This document shows, one piece after another, positions 23,485-34,899 of a DNA stretch of 64,000 nucleotides (position 1 is the stretch's first letter; each line of letters opens with the position of its first letter). This DNA is from Hermetia illucens (lineage: Eukaryota > Arthropoda > Insecta > Diptera > Stratiomyidae). The notes under the pieces were generated by a model. That model saw only the letters and a list, made by a program, of their open reading frames with translations. It was not told the DNA's origin and did not search any database. The position numbers were made by a program, and so were the translations under genes. The stretch is from contig NC_051849.1 in assembly GCF_905115235.1 (NCBI RefSeq), positions 41,405,017-41,469,016 on the forward strand, given 5' to 3'.

Positions 23485-23790
23485 ATGGACCTCATATCGA
23501 AAATATTACTACTGTTCCTAGTAAGCGCAGGATTGCCTTTAATTCATGGCAATTCAAGCTTCCTTGAAACTCCAAGGGGACTATTACGACGGAAACGTGT
23601 GGTTGTTTTTAACACGCCTTCGTTTACTCAGATTTCAATTGCCGAATCTAAGAACCTCATAAACCCTTATCCGAGTTCAACAAATATCGCCCTGGAACTC
23701 ACAGCATATCACAACATGCCAGGATCAATTGACGATTGGCGCTGGCGGAAACCTGCGAAATCAAAAAGTGTGACATCAACAACTAAAAAA
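23485..23790 (+). CDS. Exon D: DM4/12-family first exon, paralog of E
   Basis: The exon has 102 codons and a consensus phase-0 donor (AAA|GTAAGT). I start at the second in-frame ATG (MDLISKILLLFLVSAG) because the first ATG, at 23452, is ATA in paralog E. A signal peptide ends near IHG. Then come the furin-type site R-R-K-R, VVVFN and the end motif SIDDWRWRKP. No exon with the four-cysteine DM4/12 signature follows before exon E. E is about 7.8 kb away and nearly identical in the mature part (for example NPYPSSTNI and LELTAYH). The unspliced frame stops five codons after the donor. Alternatives are a shared-3'-exon first exon, a gene fragment, or a short secreted peptide. Confidence 0.75.
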
Positions 23791-23799
23791 GTAAGTGTA

Positions 23800-24340
23800 A
23801 TATATTGAGTGTTGCGAATCCAAGTGAATCCTAAATACGGTGCCATTTTATTTTGAACGAGTCTGTGCTTCAGGTTTCCTTATAATCATAACTTAAGACT
23901 GTGCAAGTCGCAGAGGTGAACAAATCAAGTGATGATCTCATGACTAGCCATGCTAGAGCCACACCACTGACAAGACTTCCCACGATAACATTCTGGCCAA
24001 GGTCTTAGCTAAAGCGTCTTCTTCAATTCTGCAATTGTCCAAAGAAGTCTCTTGTTTCCAGAATGTACTACATTTCCTTTTGGTTTGATTCGCACCCCCA
24101 GCAACCGCGTATCGATGCTCTCTGCGAGTTTGCCAGAAGTAAATGTAAATCCGCTGTCGGACTAATGCTTCCTGCGTCCACCGAGTGCGACTTTATGTAC
24201 TGGAACCGGTACCAGGCAGACTATTAACTGCGAAATTCCGGTTCAGAAGACAGAACATTTCAGTAGAGGAAAGGAGGTTTGATGAAAATCTGTCTTTTAC
24301 GCTACTCCGATATCTAACACGAATTTGATGGAATAGTATT
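23800..24340. repeat. 3' flank of the D/E duplication
   Basis: Stretches downstream of exon D recur downstream of exon E: GAACAAATCAAGTGATGATC at about 23916 and 31981, and TCTTGTTTCCAGAATGTA at about 24051 and 32321. The duplicated unit therefore extends at least 750 bp past the exon, with later insertions in the E copy. No exon is seen in it. Confidence 0.65.
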
Positions 24341-24605
24341 GTCCTCATTTTATATCGAAAAAAATATTCATGCTAGGTATTGGCAGAAGAGTGAAATGAC
24401 AATCCTCGTATACTTTCGATACATTATTCACACTGAATCTTGATAGATAACTTAACCCTATAAATACAAAAATTGTTTGCGCTATATTTTTTTCATATTT
24501 GACAACAATACCAATACGGTCCGGTGAAATGCACTTCAACTCCTTTCAGGAGATATCGTCAACAGTGGCAGCGATGATACCATCAAAATTCAAAAGAGAG
24601 ACGAC

Positions 24606-24830
24606 GATGGTTACGGTTTCGCACCAGGGCAGAGGCAACTCATCAGACGCTGCCTCACCTCTGCCCTGGAAGCAGCGTGACTGAAGCGGCTAGCAGCTGC
24701 TATACGCCCCCGCCTATAATTCGCAAAACACGACAAGAGTGCGAATTATATTCAACGTAAATCCGCCCACAGTTCGAACCAAAGCTTGATAATTTTTGTT
24801 TTGGGATTGAGGAGTCCTGAGTCCGCATCC
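24606..24830 (+). repeat. Dispersed repeat with 46-nt hairpin (copy 2)
   Basis: The hairpin at 24624-24669 pairs CCAGGGCAGA with TCTGCCCTGG. It is followed by AGCAGCGTGA, GCGAATTATATT and AAATCCGCCCA, as in the copies at 14.2 and 34.5 kb. It directly abuts a LINE fragment. It has no ORF. Confidence 0.65.
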
Positions 24831-24834
24831 ACTT

Positions 24835-25520
24835 GATGTCAGACTGGACAGTTTTTCCATTGCTTGCCGCACAGAGAAAATCCGATGCTGATTTGCCTGG
24901 TTGCTTGGAAGTGAAGCTTCTTTTGGTATGGGCCAATGATGTTCTGGGCATATGGGGCTATTTGGCCTAGCAAGAGAGCGGAGAATATCTTATAGATTGT
25001 ACTCAGCAACGTGATACCTGTATAATTGCTGCACTGCGTGATATCTCCCTTTTTTTATGAAACAGATAATGCCTCGTTGCCAGTTGCCAAGCATTGATTC
25101 GCTGTCCCACATCTTGAGTATCAGTTGATGAACCACTTGGTGTAGTTGGTCGCCTCCATATTTAATCAATTCGGTAGTAATCCCATCGGCATTGCAGGGA
25201 CTGTTTCTTCAATGCTTCGTGGTGATTGCCATCGTCTTCAGTTGGCGGGACCTCCAACTTGCCGATATTTTGGTTGTTGAGAAGTTCATCAAAATACTTA
25301 ATCCATCGCTCCAATATGCCCATTCAATCGGAAATCAGATTTCCCTCTTTGCCTCGGCAGGATGAACATCGCGGTGTATAAGGCTTCATCCTGCTAACTT
25401 ATTGATAAAACTTGCGCGCCTGGTGCGGCTGCTCACGCTTGTTCTTCCAACGGTTTTTCATCGACCCCAACTCCTCTAGCCTGCTGAAAATTTTATGCAT
25501 TTCCTCTATCTGAGCCATAA
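24835..25520 (-). mobile_element. LINE N-terminal RT part (same family as 54.3 kb)
   Basis: The minus-strand sequence corresponds to the linker and first RT blocks of the LINE at 54300-55575. The stretches GTGATATCTCCCTTTTT and GATTCGCTGTCCCA and the TTGATGAACCACTTGGT region are shared. The catalytic half is missing. Confidence 0.65.
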
Positions 25521-25849
25521 CCCCATTTATGAACTAAAATTCTTCCCTACTATTCGTTGCTCGAAAATCGCCTCAGTTGGTTCTATTCTGTGTATCCGTA
25601 AAGAGTCCGATAAGAACACAGCGATCACAAACGATGCCCTTCATACAGCCAATTTGTAGTAGAGAACGAACAGTGAACAGTGCGAAGTACTGTTATATGC
25701 GAAAGCTGCCGTCCTCAGGTACTCATCCCCCCATTCTGCGGCTAATCGTTCACCAAGTAACGAATATAATTACCTAGGGGGGATTGTGCCTTTCCACAGC
25801 GTTAGCCTGTTTATGGAACACAGTGGTTTGCATTTTTTTATATTTAACA

Positions 25850-26700
25850 ACTAGCAGGGTGCCTTAAACACCTCTCCTGTAAAAGAAGCATCCTGATCGG
25901 TGACAATTAACTTGGGTAACGAATATCGGCTGATTATCTCATCAAACAATATTTTGGCAAAAGTATTAGCCCCCTGGTCCGGAATAGCCACGAAGTCTAC
26001 AAATCGCAATAAGTCATCCAGCATAGACAGGATGTATTTATTGCCCTTCGACGCCTCAAGCAATGATCCCAAAAGTCTACAATATCTCGTCAAAAGGTGT
26101 GCTACCCACAGACGTAGGCACTAGCGGCATTTTGTTTTGTGGCATTTCACTTTATAAGCAATTCACCAACAAACAAGCACCCGACCAAGCTTTCCTGCTA
26201 CATCGCCTACTAAAAATTACGACCTTCAAATGACCTTAACATCATACTACGGGAATTTTTTTTGGCGACGTTAACCTTCTGCAAGTGGTGTCCTTCTATT
26301 TTAACTACCCCGTAAGCGGCCTATGATACGTTACAACCTTGAAAGGCTTTCAAATCAGGTAGTAACGGTAGTTTTTAACTGCTACTAGCATCCACACCCG
26401 GCTACCAGCATACTAGCATACGCTACCGGCCTTTCCCTACTCCAATACAGTCCCCAAGGCTTCACCGCTAGCATCCGCTACTAACCTGAATTTCTCCTCG
26501 AAATTCAGGTATGTTAGTGCAGGTGGGGAGGCCAGCTTGTATTTAAGCTCTTCAGCAGGCTAACTTCCGCCTGGTCTCTGTCAATCAATCTTTCCTATAC
26601 ATATATTTGCGACACCCGACAGCACACAGATACCTTCCAATGTTGGCACTCAAAACGGCTGCCCTTCTTTGAAGTGTTGACGCCCATCACCTTCTCCTAC
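25850..26700 (-). mobile_element. Ty3/Gypsy fossil (RNase H to integrase)
   Basis: The minus strand codes for an RNase H start block (LASPPALTYLNFEEKF, VADASGEA) near 26550 and an integrase core segment (KYILSMLDD, FVDFVAIPDQ, LPKLIVTDQ) near 26040-25900. It is an incomplete, broken relic. I see no LTRs around it. It looks old. Confidence 0.75.
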
Positions 26701-26779
26701 CTTTGGGATACGTCTCCAATTCTTAGGGGCTTTGCGGGGAGACAGTCCAGCCCACCGGGTGTACTTCGTTTGAGTATCT

Positions 26780-27100
26780 TGATGATAGAAATATTATAAT
26801 TTCTCATCTATTTGGCGAAGCAATCCGTATCTGCATGTTATGATCATTTAATCCACAAGAGACGGAACTTCACCGGATGTTATACGGTTAAGAATCGTGG
26901 TATAGCACTCCTTTCATCTATGCAACTGCTCGTCATTGCAGATAAAGAGTCGACGACTTAACCCCTCATCCCCACATGCAAGTTTTTTTTTAATGTGAAT
27001 CGTCGTTGTTGTCAAGCATCTAGCCCGTTCCCGATGCTCCTCCTCCAATCATCTTAATCTATCGACGGCGTCCCCCAATTTCGAAATCCGAGTAGTAATG
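26780..27100. other. No gene recognised
   Basis: A/T-rich and repeat-like. A block at about 26860-26885 (CTTCACCGGATGTTATAC.GTTAAGAA) resembles 14035-14060, so it is probably old element DNA. Confidence 0.35.
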
Positions 27101-27370
27101 CGCTGTTTTAGTTAACAGAACTGCCCAGCTCTTCCGGAATTTGCGGAGATACGGTTTAAAGTTGGGAAATCATTCCCATCTGCTTCTCTGAACAATGCAC
27201 TTAAAAATTCCATCACATGTCCAAGCAAACAAAGTGTTGTCAGAGTCCACCCATTCAGATCACCCATCACGATGACAATATCGCCTCTAGGAAGCCTCTC
27301 TTTAACTGCTAATATTTGCTCATAGAAACCATCCCTCTTCTCTACATCGGAAATCCCCATTGACGTATAG
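27100..27370 (-). mobile_element. RTE-like LINE endonuclease fragment
   Basis: The minus-strand frame reads DVEKRDGFYEQILAVKERL, PRGDIVIVMGDLN and LCLLGHVM. The GDLN motif is the catalytic Asp/Asn block of the apurinic-type endonuclease in LINEs. Truncated. Confidence 0.8.
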
Positions 27371-28490
27371 CACTATACAATTGTGGTGTTCCTTAATTTG
27401 GAGCGGAATCTTACAATTAAAATCCTGTTAGAAATCGGTTCTCGAGTGAAGAGCTTTGCAGTAGCCGTGAGTAACATCCGACACAAATCCCCAAATTTTC
27501 AGCGTATATCACTGAAATTCTGGCTCGAGTTAGACGAAGGGAGCATTCTGGGGACCCCCGATACCGTTCTTAAGGAGCGTGCGCACATTTCAAAAACCAA
27601 CCATAAACCGTTTTCGATAGCCAAAGGTCTTCGGTGTGAAATCAGTTCCTATCCAAAGCATTAAATGTGGCATGCTGTGAGCTCAGACTCCTTGAGTTCA
27701 AAATAACTTTGCTTATAGAAATTGACAGCAATAATCGTGGCACCTATTCGAGGGAGGAAGTAGTGTCCTATCGTATGGGATATTGCAGTTACACAGATTG
27801 TGTCGTAACCATGCTTCCCGTTCATGTAGAAGGAACTGAACATCATGATCCGCTCTCGATTGTTTGAACTGACATACGTCTTCCCGAAATTCGTGATACC
27901 TCGTAGATTGGACCAATTTTGTTAAGTACCTTCTTGATATTCTTAAACAAGCTATTGGCGTCCAGTAGAGCCGTGTGCATATAATGCATCTTGGAATGGA
28001 ATCCTCCAAATAGAAGATTGTACAGGTAAAAGTCCTTTCGTAACCTTTCCGAAGCAAAATACTGTTGTCAGCATATATTCTTAAATAGGCATATTCCTCG
28101 TTGACCTGTTTAAGATCAGTTGAAAGTTCCTATGACATGGTTAAATTTTAATTGTCCGGCACATGTTCTCGATATTGGAGGAAACTGCATACTGAAACTT
28201 CCTCTATTTTAGCAGTATTTGGGCAAGATCATCTTGAAACTTAGGCCGGGCATGTAGTAGGCCGTTCAAACTGGAATCAGTCGATGTTTTTACCGATGCA
28301 TCATCCCTTTTATTGATGTCCTAACGACACTTCTGTTAAGTAATCATAGGACCGTGCTCCCGTAAATTTGTAAATTTTTTCGCGGCTGATACAACATGAG
28401 GAACAGCTTCCGTTTCGAAGATTCGTTGTAGTATAGTAAGGGACTCTGCCGTAGATATATTGGACACTAACATCGTAACTTTCAATGACC
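27370..28490. other. Unclassified; no gene seen
   Basis: ORFs of up to 114 codons exist (minus, 27713-28057), but they carry no motif and overlap plus-strand ORFs of the same kind. Part of it may belong to the BEL/Pao relic to the right. Confidence 0.3.
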
Positions 28491-28499
28491 TGTTGGGGA

Positions 28500-29060
28500 C
28501 CTTACCCAAGAGCAGCCAACCTTATTTCATTTTTTAAACCACAACAGATTTAGTTGTTTTCTCGTGGCTGCAATATTTCTTCTAATACTAAGTTGATGCC
28601 TACTTTGACGTTCTGGTCTCAACCAGGCCCTCATTTGGTAGATAGATCGTTAATCTTTGTAGTACATAGGCCAGAATTTTCAACTCGAAATTAGAAGTTA
28701 AGTTACTACATCTTATCCTGACCTCAACCGCTTTAAATTTTTTCCACTTTAGATCCAGGGTCTAGCAAAATTTGCAGAAGTAAATTCTGACCTGTTTGGT
28801 CTGTCCCTTTTGCTAGTACCTTTGCTAATATCACAGACGCCTTCCCTGATGTCCCATTTGACAGGCAAGCCACATTGACACTTAATGCTTTTTTCAAATG
28901 CAGCATGGTGTGGTGTTCCTTGTTGCATTCCAGACTCCAGACCTTGCTATTGCATTTCCACATTTTCGGCATATCCTAGACAGCTCCACAATTTTTTTCT
29001 TCTCCTCCACCGAAAGTTTTCCTAAACCTTCATGAGTAAACATCGCATGCTTCCCTTTAC
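28500..29060 (-). mobile_element. BEL/Pao fossil (gag end and protease start)
   Basis: The minus strand codes for GKHAMFTHEGLGKLSVEEK, a zinc-knuckle region, EHHTMLHLKK and then NLLLQILLDPGS, the usual order at the gag-protease junction of Pao-type elements. It is a broken, partial relic with no visible LTRs. Confidence 0.7.
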
Positions 29061-29169
29061 AATACTTACATCACTCACCTAACCACCTTTGACTTATGCC
29101 GAAAAACTCTTTTTCTCCGAGAAGTAAATCGGACACGGTTGAGGTTATATCGATTAAAGTAGTTTATAC

Positions 29170-29560
29170 CACTTCAGAGAAAGTTTGGACACAAGGCTCA
29201 TCTAACACATCTGCTGCAACTAGGGAATACGATGCCCAAGTTGTGCAGCGCAACTTCAAGCTTGAGCCCAGAAAGAGCTTTGTCCAAGATATGGGACAAT
29301 CACAACCACTATTAAACTCCCACAAGGAGCACAACCGCAAATAACCCGACCGAGAGCTTAGCCTCCAGAAGTTCGTTTAGACCATATGCTCTCAGTGGAC
29401 CATCCCGGTACCAGTATACTCGTGGTAAAGTTTGGTGACTTACCCCCACACAGATAAATTGCCGTCCAGACTCGGGTCTGATCGCCCTAATTAGACTTTT
29501 GGAGCATTCGCCTACTGCATCAGGGCCAGCAAACCAATGTTATACAACAGCTTCCGGTGC
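29170..29560. repeat. Dispersed copy of the 18.7-19.6 kb repeat unit
   Basis: It shares AACCGCAAATAACC, GGACCATCCCGGTACC and GCCAGCAAACCAATGT with the tandem units at 18.7-19.6 kb. There is no coding content. Likely the 5' region of a retroelement. Confidence 0.5.
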
Positions 29561-29869
29561 CACGACTATGGAGGTTCTCGTCAGCTACTTGGTTCTGGTT
29601 TGGCCGACAGGGCTGTGGCCCCATCTTCCTCACCGCCATCTCTGAGGTATTGAAATTTCTGAATCCTGCCAAACGACGTACTGTTGAATATCACGAATCC
29701 ATAAACCGGAACCATTCCTTATTGGTGCCGGAGAAAACGAGTGTTTGAATTGATGGAAAGTTTAGTAGGTAATTAAGGAGTACTTTTGGTAGCGTTTCCC
29801 CATGAATGTGCCAGCACTTAAACCTGATGTTGGACATTCTGCCCCAAAATTAACATTGTCTGAAGTTTT

Positions 29870-30690
29870 ACTACTGCTATTGAAAGTGCCACTATGATCA
29901 TGATGGGTGATTTGAATGTCAAGGTGGGTTCTGGCCAGACACTGCTTGGGCACGTGATGGGAAAGTATGATCTTGGCGTTCCTAACAATAGTGATTGCGA
30001 GATTGGTAGCCTTCTGCAACTTCCATCGTCTTATCATTGATGGCATACAATTTCAACATAGTGTTTGCCAGTCTCTGGATTCAACCGCCTGGCCACGTAC
30101 AGCTAATCAGACTGACCACAAGACGCCCTGACATCGGCGGTGGTTTGCCATTGTTTGTGTGTCGCATATCAATTTGCTCTCTGGTGTGAAATGCTTCGAC
30201 CGAGTTCAATACGGCCCACCTACGTGATCCGGTCGTCGTCCAGTAGTGGCCAAAATATCTTTCTGACCGGATGACAGACATTTTCAACACCTCGCCGTAA
30301 TACATATATTGATGAGAACTAGGTCGTTCTTCTCTCAAGCACAAGTGAAGACGTTGGCTGCGTATAGAAGGAGCAACACTTATACTGATAGTTGAATGAA
30401 ACTTGGAAGTAGATTGACAAGCTTAGGAAAGAAGATACTAAATAAAATCTCCGGAAATGCAGTATAACGTGCACCGTGGCAAGTGACGTTCTTCATGCAA
30501 CTTTAATTCGAAGACCTGAAGTAGTTCAATGGACGATTTCGATGCTACTTAACGCATTGGCAGTGCTCAATGCATGTTCACTTGTTTGTATAAAATACAA
30601 CTGTTTGAACACTAACATCAAGTCGAGGCTGCTCCTTGAGAATGTTTCCTCCGTGCTGCTATTTGAAGAAAGCACATGAAAAAGAAGGGC
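29870..30690 (+). mobile_element. RTE-like LINE: endonuclease and RT tail pieces
   Basis: The plus strand codes for MIMMGDLNVKVGSGQ and TLLGHVMGKYDLGVPN (endonuclease) at about 29896-29980. It ends with NTNIKSRLLLENVSSVLL (C-terminal RT block) at about 30610-30660. The RT core between them is deleted. Confidence 0.75.
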
Positions 30691-31089
30691 AGCAAATGCC
30701 ATCCAGTGAAACCCACTTCCCAAGAGTGGTGACCCACTACCAGAATCACATGACTAAGCGCTGTAAAGATGGAGTGTAGACTTCTCAGAAAGACCTGGGT
30801 AAAGCCAAAGGGCATTTCGTCGAACCGGGAAGGACTGCGCGTAGGCATCTTGGATGAGCCGGGCTCCGTTTAGGAAATAATATGCTGTTACCAAATGAAA
30901 ACTTTCGATATGAAATGCGATTCTCTTCGCAAATTCCATTATACCTTGCCTTGATATGGGTCGTGCCTCTTTGAACTGAATTCACTTCGTACGAGTACAC
31001 GCAGGTACTTATGATAATTTTCTGCCTAGTGTGAACGATGCCGCTTACTTTTCCGCATATACCAACATTAATTCGATGGTATTCAATAT

Positions 31090-31272
31090 GAATCCCTGAA
31101 TTTCTAATCAAGTTGCCGGCAAATTCTGTAACCAGATGTTGAATTACTGCCCCAATGATAATTGATTTATTCCACTTGCATAATAAACTTATGTATACAT
31201 TTGCATACTGAATATTCCAAAAACGGTTTCTTGCCACTGATAAAATGCGGAGACATTGATCGTGAAAAAGCG
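31090..31272 (+). repeat. Upstream block of exon E (copy of the D block)
   Basis: It parallels 23290-23484 nearly base for base, with small indels. It is candidate promoter and 5' UTR sequence preserved after duplication. Confidence 0.75.
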
Positions 31273-31581
31273 ATGAAACTCATATCAAAGATGTTTCTTC
31301 CGTTTCTGCTGGTAAGCGCAGGAGTCCTATTAATTCATGGTAATTCCAGTTTCCTTGAAAGTCCAAGGGGACTATTACGACGGAAACGTGTGGTTGTTTT
31401 CAACAAGCCTTCGTTTACTCATATTACAATTGCCGAAGCTAAAAACCTCATCAACCCTTATCCGAGCTCAACAAATATCGTCCTGGAGCTCACTGCATAT
31501 CACGACATGCCAGGATCAATTGATGATTGGCGCTGGCGGAAACCTGCGAAACTGAAAAATGTGACATCAACAACTAAAAAA
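31273..31581 (+). CDS. Exon E: DM4/12-family first exon, paralog of D
   Basis: The exon has 103 codons to a phase-0 donor (AAA|GTAAGT). The start MKLISKMFLPFLLVSAG aligns with the second ATG of exon D. The frame is open further upstream, but the position of D's first ATG is ATA here. Signal peptide, R-R-K-R, VVVFNKPSF and SIDDWRWRKP follow as in D. Most differences from D lie in the signal peptide. It has one extra leucine there. The next DM4/12 exons in the same orientation are those of gene F, 7.1 kb on, and their acceptor phase fits. I see no own 3' exons. Confidence 0.75.
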
Positions 31582-32479
31582 GTAAGTGTAAAGTTCTTGT
31601 ACTCAGTGTTGCGAATCCAAGTGAATTCTGACTGCGGTGCCGCTCCAAGGATATTAGTGACAATCTGAAAATTACGTTCTTGAAAGTTTCACTTACAAAC
31701 GTTTCATTTCATAAAGTAAAATGTGAAATCTTTGATAAATGTTATCAGTTAGTTCTAGAGTCTCCTAGCCCAACCAGACCATAGATAAACTGATTAAATT
31801 TACATCGAGGGCCCAACTAGAGAGGTTACGCTTTGGCTTGTTTGCTATCTAACCAAGTCTAGAAGGGAATGATTTTTTCCGGAGTCTCCTGAGGTAACTT
31901 TAGGCCCGGGCAAATCACTCCCTTCCCACAAGCTTGTAGGTTTCTTTATCGTTAAAACTCAAGGCCATAATTCGCAGAGATGAACAAATCAAGTGATGAT
32001 CTCATGATCAACGAGATTGGAAGCCACAGCAACAAGATCAAGAGGTTGATGCGTAACGAGTAAGAAAATAATTCAATTTAGATGTAATTATTAGAAATCG
32101 TTATTGACAAAAGCCACTCTAACCGGGGACCGGGGACATGCCAGTGCTAAGATAATTTTCCAATCTGGACCCCATTAAGGTCTCATATGGGCTTTCCTAA
32201 CCTAGGCCGCTAAGAAGGCAACTCTAATGACCATGGTAGGCCACCATACGATACTATTCCACCCAAGATTTTAGCTATAATCCAACGTCTCCATCAATGG
32301 CGTAATTGTCCGAATTGGCTCTTGTTTCCAGAATGTATTCCTTTTTCAAATTAGAGAATGGAAGTATGAGAGAGTACTTTGAATTAATAGATCGTTGTAT
32401 AATATAAAATTACTTTTTGCAAATTATTTTTAAGTTTATTAATTTAACTCAATTTAATTATTAAATTAATAATTATTAA

Positions 32480-33060
32480 TTGACCGTGAGGAGTCCTCCT
32501 GACTCTGCCAGCTGAAACCAACTCGACTGCCCGAAGTCAAAGCGGACGTGTCCCACGTCATTCGTCCTGGTCCTGTTTTCTTGGTGGACAAAGGGCTTTA
32601 GTCGAGCCAAGGAGACCCGTTTAGTTGTACCCCCGACATTGAGACTATAATAATGTCGGCCTCACTCGAGGACTTCGAAGGGGCCCGCATAAAGTGGCCG
32701 CAGCGGCCTCCGAGGAGCGTCCGTCCTAATTAGGACGTGCGTACAGGATTCGAGAACAGGGTCGCTGAGGAGTCTCAGATTCTCCCCGTATACAAGTTCC
32801 GCGGGACTTGCAGCAAACTCTTCGCAATTGGCTGTTCGGAGACCAAGAAAAACGAGTGGCAGGACCTGCGACCAAGAGGGGTTGTTTTGGGCCATTTTAA
32901 CGGCCTTCAGCGTCCCGTGCCACTTTTCGAGCATCCCATTGAATTGCGAATGGTAAGCGGTTGTCCGGTGGCATTTAAAGCCGAAGAGTTTGCCCAACTC
33001 TGAGAAAAGGGAGGACTTCAACTACATTCCCTGGTTGGTGATTATAACTGCCGTCGTCGT
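32480..33060 (-). mobile_element. Ty3/Gypsy fossil (integrase C-terminal part)
   Basis: The minus strand codes for FGFKCHRTTAYHSQFNGMLE and WHGTLKAVKM, the integrase end of the core, then YAGPFEVLE, the GPF/Y block, and a tail with KRVSLARLKPF. This is the end of pol of a Gypsy-like element. An A/T-rich stretch at 32390-32480 follows; I cannot show that it is an LTR. Partial and broken. Confidence 0.75.
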
Positions 33061-33179
33061 GTCCCGAACTCACATCAAAAAATAATTTTCGCGGTCAATA
33101 ATTATTTTTCGATGTCGTGGAAAACTCGATTCGCACTTGTGTGCGTGCAACACGCAAGCTGTTCGCTCCACCACAGGTG

Positions 33180-33320
33180 ACGTAATGCAATTAGCTATTC
33201 GGGAAAGGCTTCCTAAAGGTGGTATTATGATCGTCGGGGCCGATCTGAACGCAAAGGTGGACTCTGACAAAACCTTGCTCGGGCACATGATGGGGAGACA
33301 ACAACAGGCCCTAGCGCTGT
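33180..33320 (+). mobile_element. RTE-like LINE endonuclease scrap
   Basis: The plus-strand frame reads LAIRERLPKGGIMIVGADLN and AKVDSDKTLLGHMMG, the same endonuclease block as at 27.2 and 29.9 kb. About 140 bp only. Confidence 0.75.
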
Positions 33321-33329
33321 CATGGTGAA

Positions 33330-34480
33330 ATATAACGTTTTCTCTGTTCACCAGAGATGGACGATTTAGCATGGCGTAAGATACTTCGGGTTCTAGCGTT
33401 TGGTTTTTATTGGAATAGCTAGCAATAGAATTCCTCGAACATGCCACCAAACGCACAGTGTAAAAAACCCACTTCTGATTTCCAGTGACCAAATGAGGAA
33501 GAACCTCTTTCGACTTTGTCTATTTATGTGCGAAACACAGTTACTCAGACAGTCTTAATGAGTGAACCTCGACGCAAAACTGGATATTACAAAAGTAGGC
33601 GTAGACCAAATTCTGGTTATTACGCGTCGATAATTCCACAGAAGGATTCCGGTCCATATAGCGGCGTTTCTGTTCCATTCTTCACCGGCTCATCCCCTGC
33701 TTTAGTGCCTTCTAACACTCTATGATGTGAGCCAAGCATAATAAATTTATTAAGGTATTCCCATACCAGACAACAATTCACCTAGTTAGACATAAGACAC
33801 CCTTGCTATCGGTTAGAACTGTAAAATTCTACCCGCTAATGTTCCCTTTCAAGTTAAAGTAGGCGCACTTGTTAATGGAGTGCATTTCCGCATGAAATAT
33901 ACTGGTATATTTACTCATTGTTTCGAAATGCGTTTACCACAGAGTAGTGACCTCAACACCCGTTCCCTCTGCTCTGAGGGGCTCTTCAGAGTACTAAGTA
34001 ATTAGAGGCCGTTGCCGAATCGCATTTAAATGTTTTTGACGATATGAAACCTCATCGTCATGCCATCCCTCAGTATCGGCACCTTCAGTTAAACAGCTGT
34101 GTACCTCGCTGATACGCCCGAACATTCTGCACTCCTTGCCTGTATCTACATGTGAACGCAAAAAGTAGTCAATTCCAAAAGGACCTCCAGGTGTGAGCAT
34201 ACTCTCAGCACTCGATACACAAGCCAGGCTTGGAAGTTTGTATCATTCCCTCATTGTTGTGCCAAGTTTGGTTGTACCTGCCTAGATATCCACTTCACAG
34301 AAAACCAGTATCCTTTCTACTGCAGTAAATATTCAGCGAATTATTTTCGGAAAACACCCCCATTTCTTTCCTGCTATGGACCTATAAATGATTAAATTTT
34401 TTTTATAATTTCTCGGTATATTTTTCAAAAGTATTTCTTCCAGAGCCAGCTCCAGTGATATCATTATTTGTTGAAAAATC
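33330..34480. other. No gene recognised
   Basis: There is a 69-codon ORF at 33516-33725 and smaller ones, without motifs. No DM4/12 exon was found here, which matters because it lies between exon E and gene F. Confidence 0.35.
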
Positions 34481-34488
34481 AAGGACTA

Positions 34489-34760
34489 GCGGTTTCGTCC
34501 AGGGCAGAGACAGCTCATACAACGCTACCTCACCTCTGCCCTGGGAGCAGCGTGTTCAAAAACTGCAACAGGTGGAAAACGCTCCTTTCTATAATCGCAA
34601 AACCACGAGAAGGGTGCGAATTATACCCAAGTTAAACCGCCAATAGTTTGAGCCTAAGCTAGGCGATTGCTAGATTATTGTTTGGGATATGGGGATCCTA
34701 AGTCCACCTCCACATGATGTTGGACCAGACCAAATGGAGAACAACTGACTCCCACTATTT
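34489..34760 (+). repeat. Dispersed repeat with 46-nt hairpin (copy 3)
   Basis: The hairpin at 34499-34544 pairs CCAGGGCAGA with TCTGCCCTGG. The following AGCAGCGTG, AACCACGAGAAGGGTGCGAA and GGGGATCCTAAGTCC parts match copies 1 and 2, but part order differs from copy 1. Confidence 0.65.
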
Positions 34761-34899
34761 TCGTCCACGGACCACTCGTTTGGGGCAAATGGCCGCAATC
34801 GTTTTTCAACGGTGTTAGAAAGCAGGTTCCTTTTTTGTCCTCTTGCATACCCTCTTCATCCCTTTTCTGGGGTGGGGCCGGCAAATCAAGCTTTACCAT

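Noticed and set aside
31245-31247. Start codon of exon E
   Set aside because: This ATG is out of frame with the signal peptide; the first conserved in-frame ATG is at 31273.
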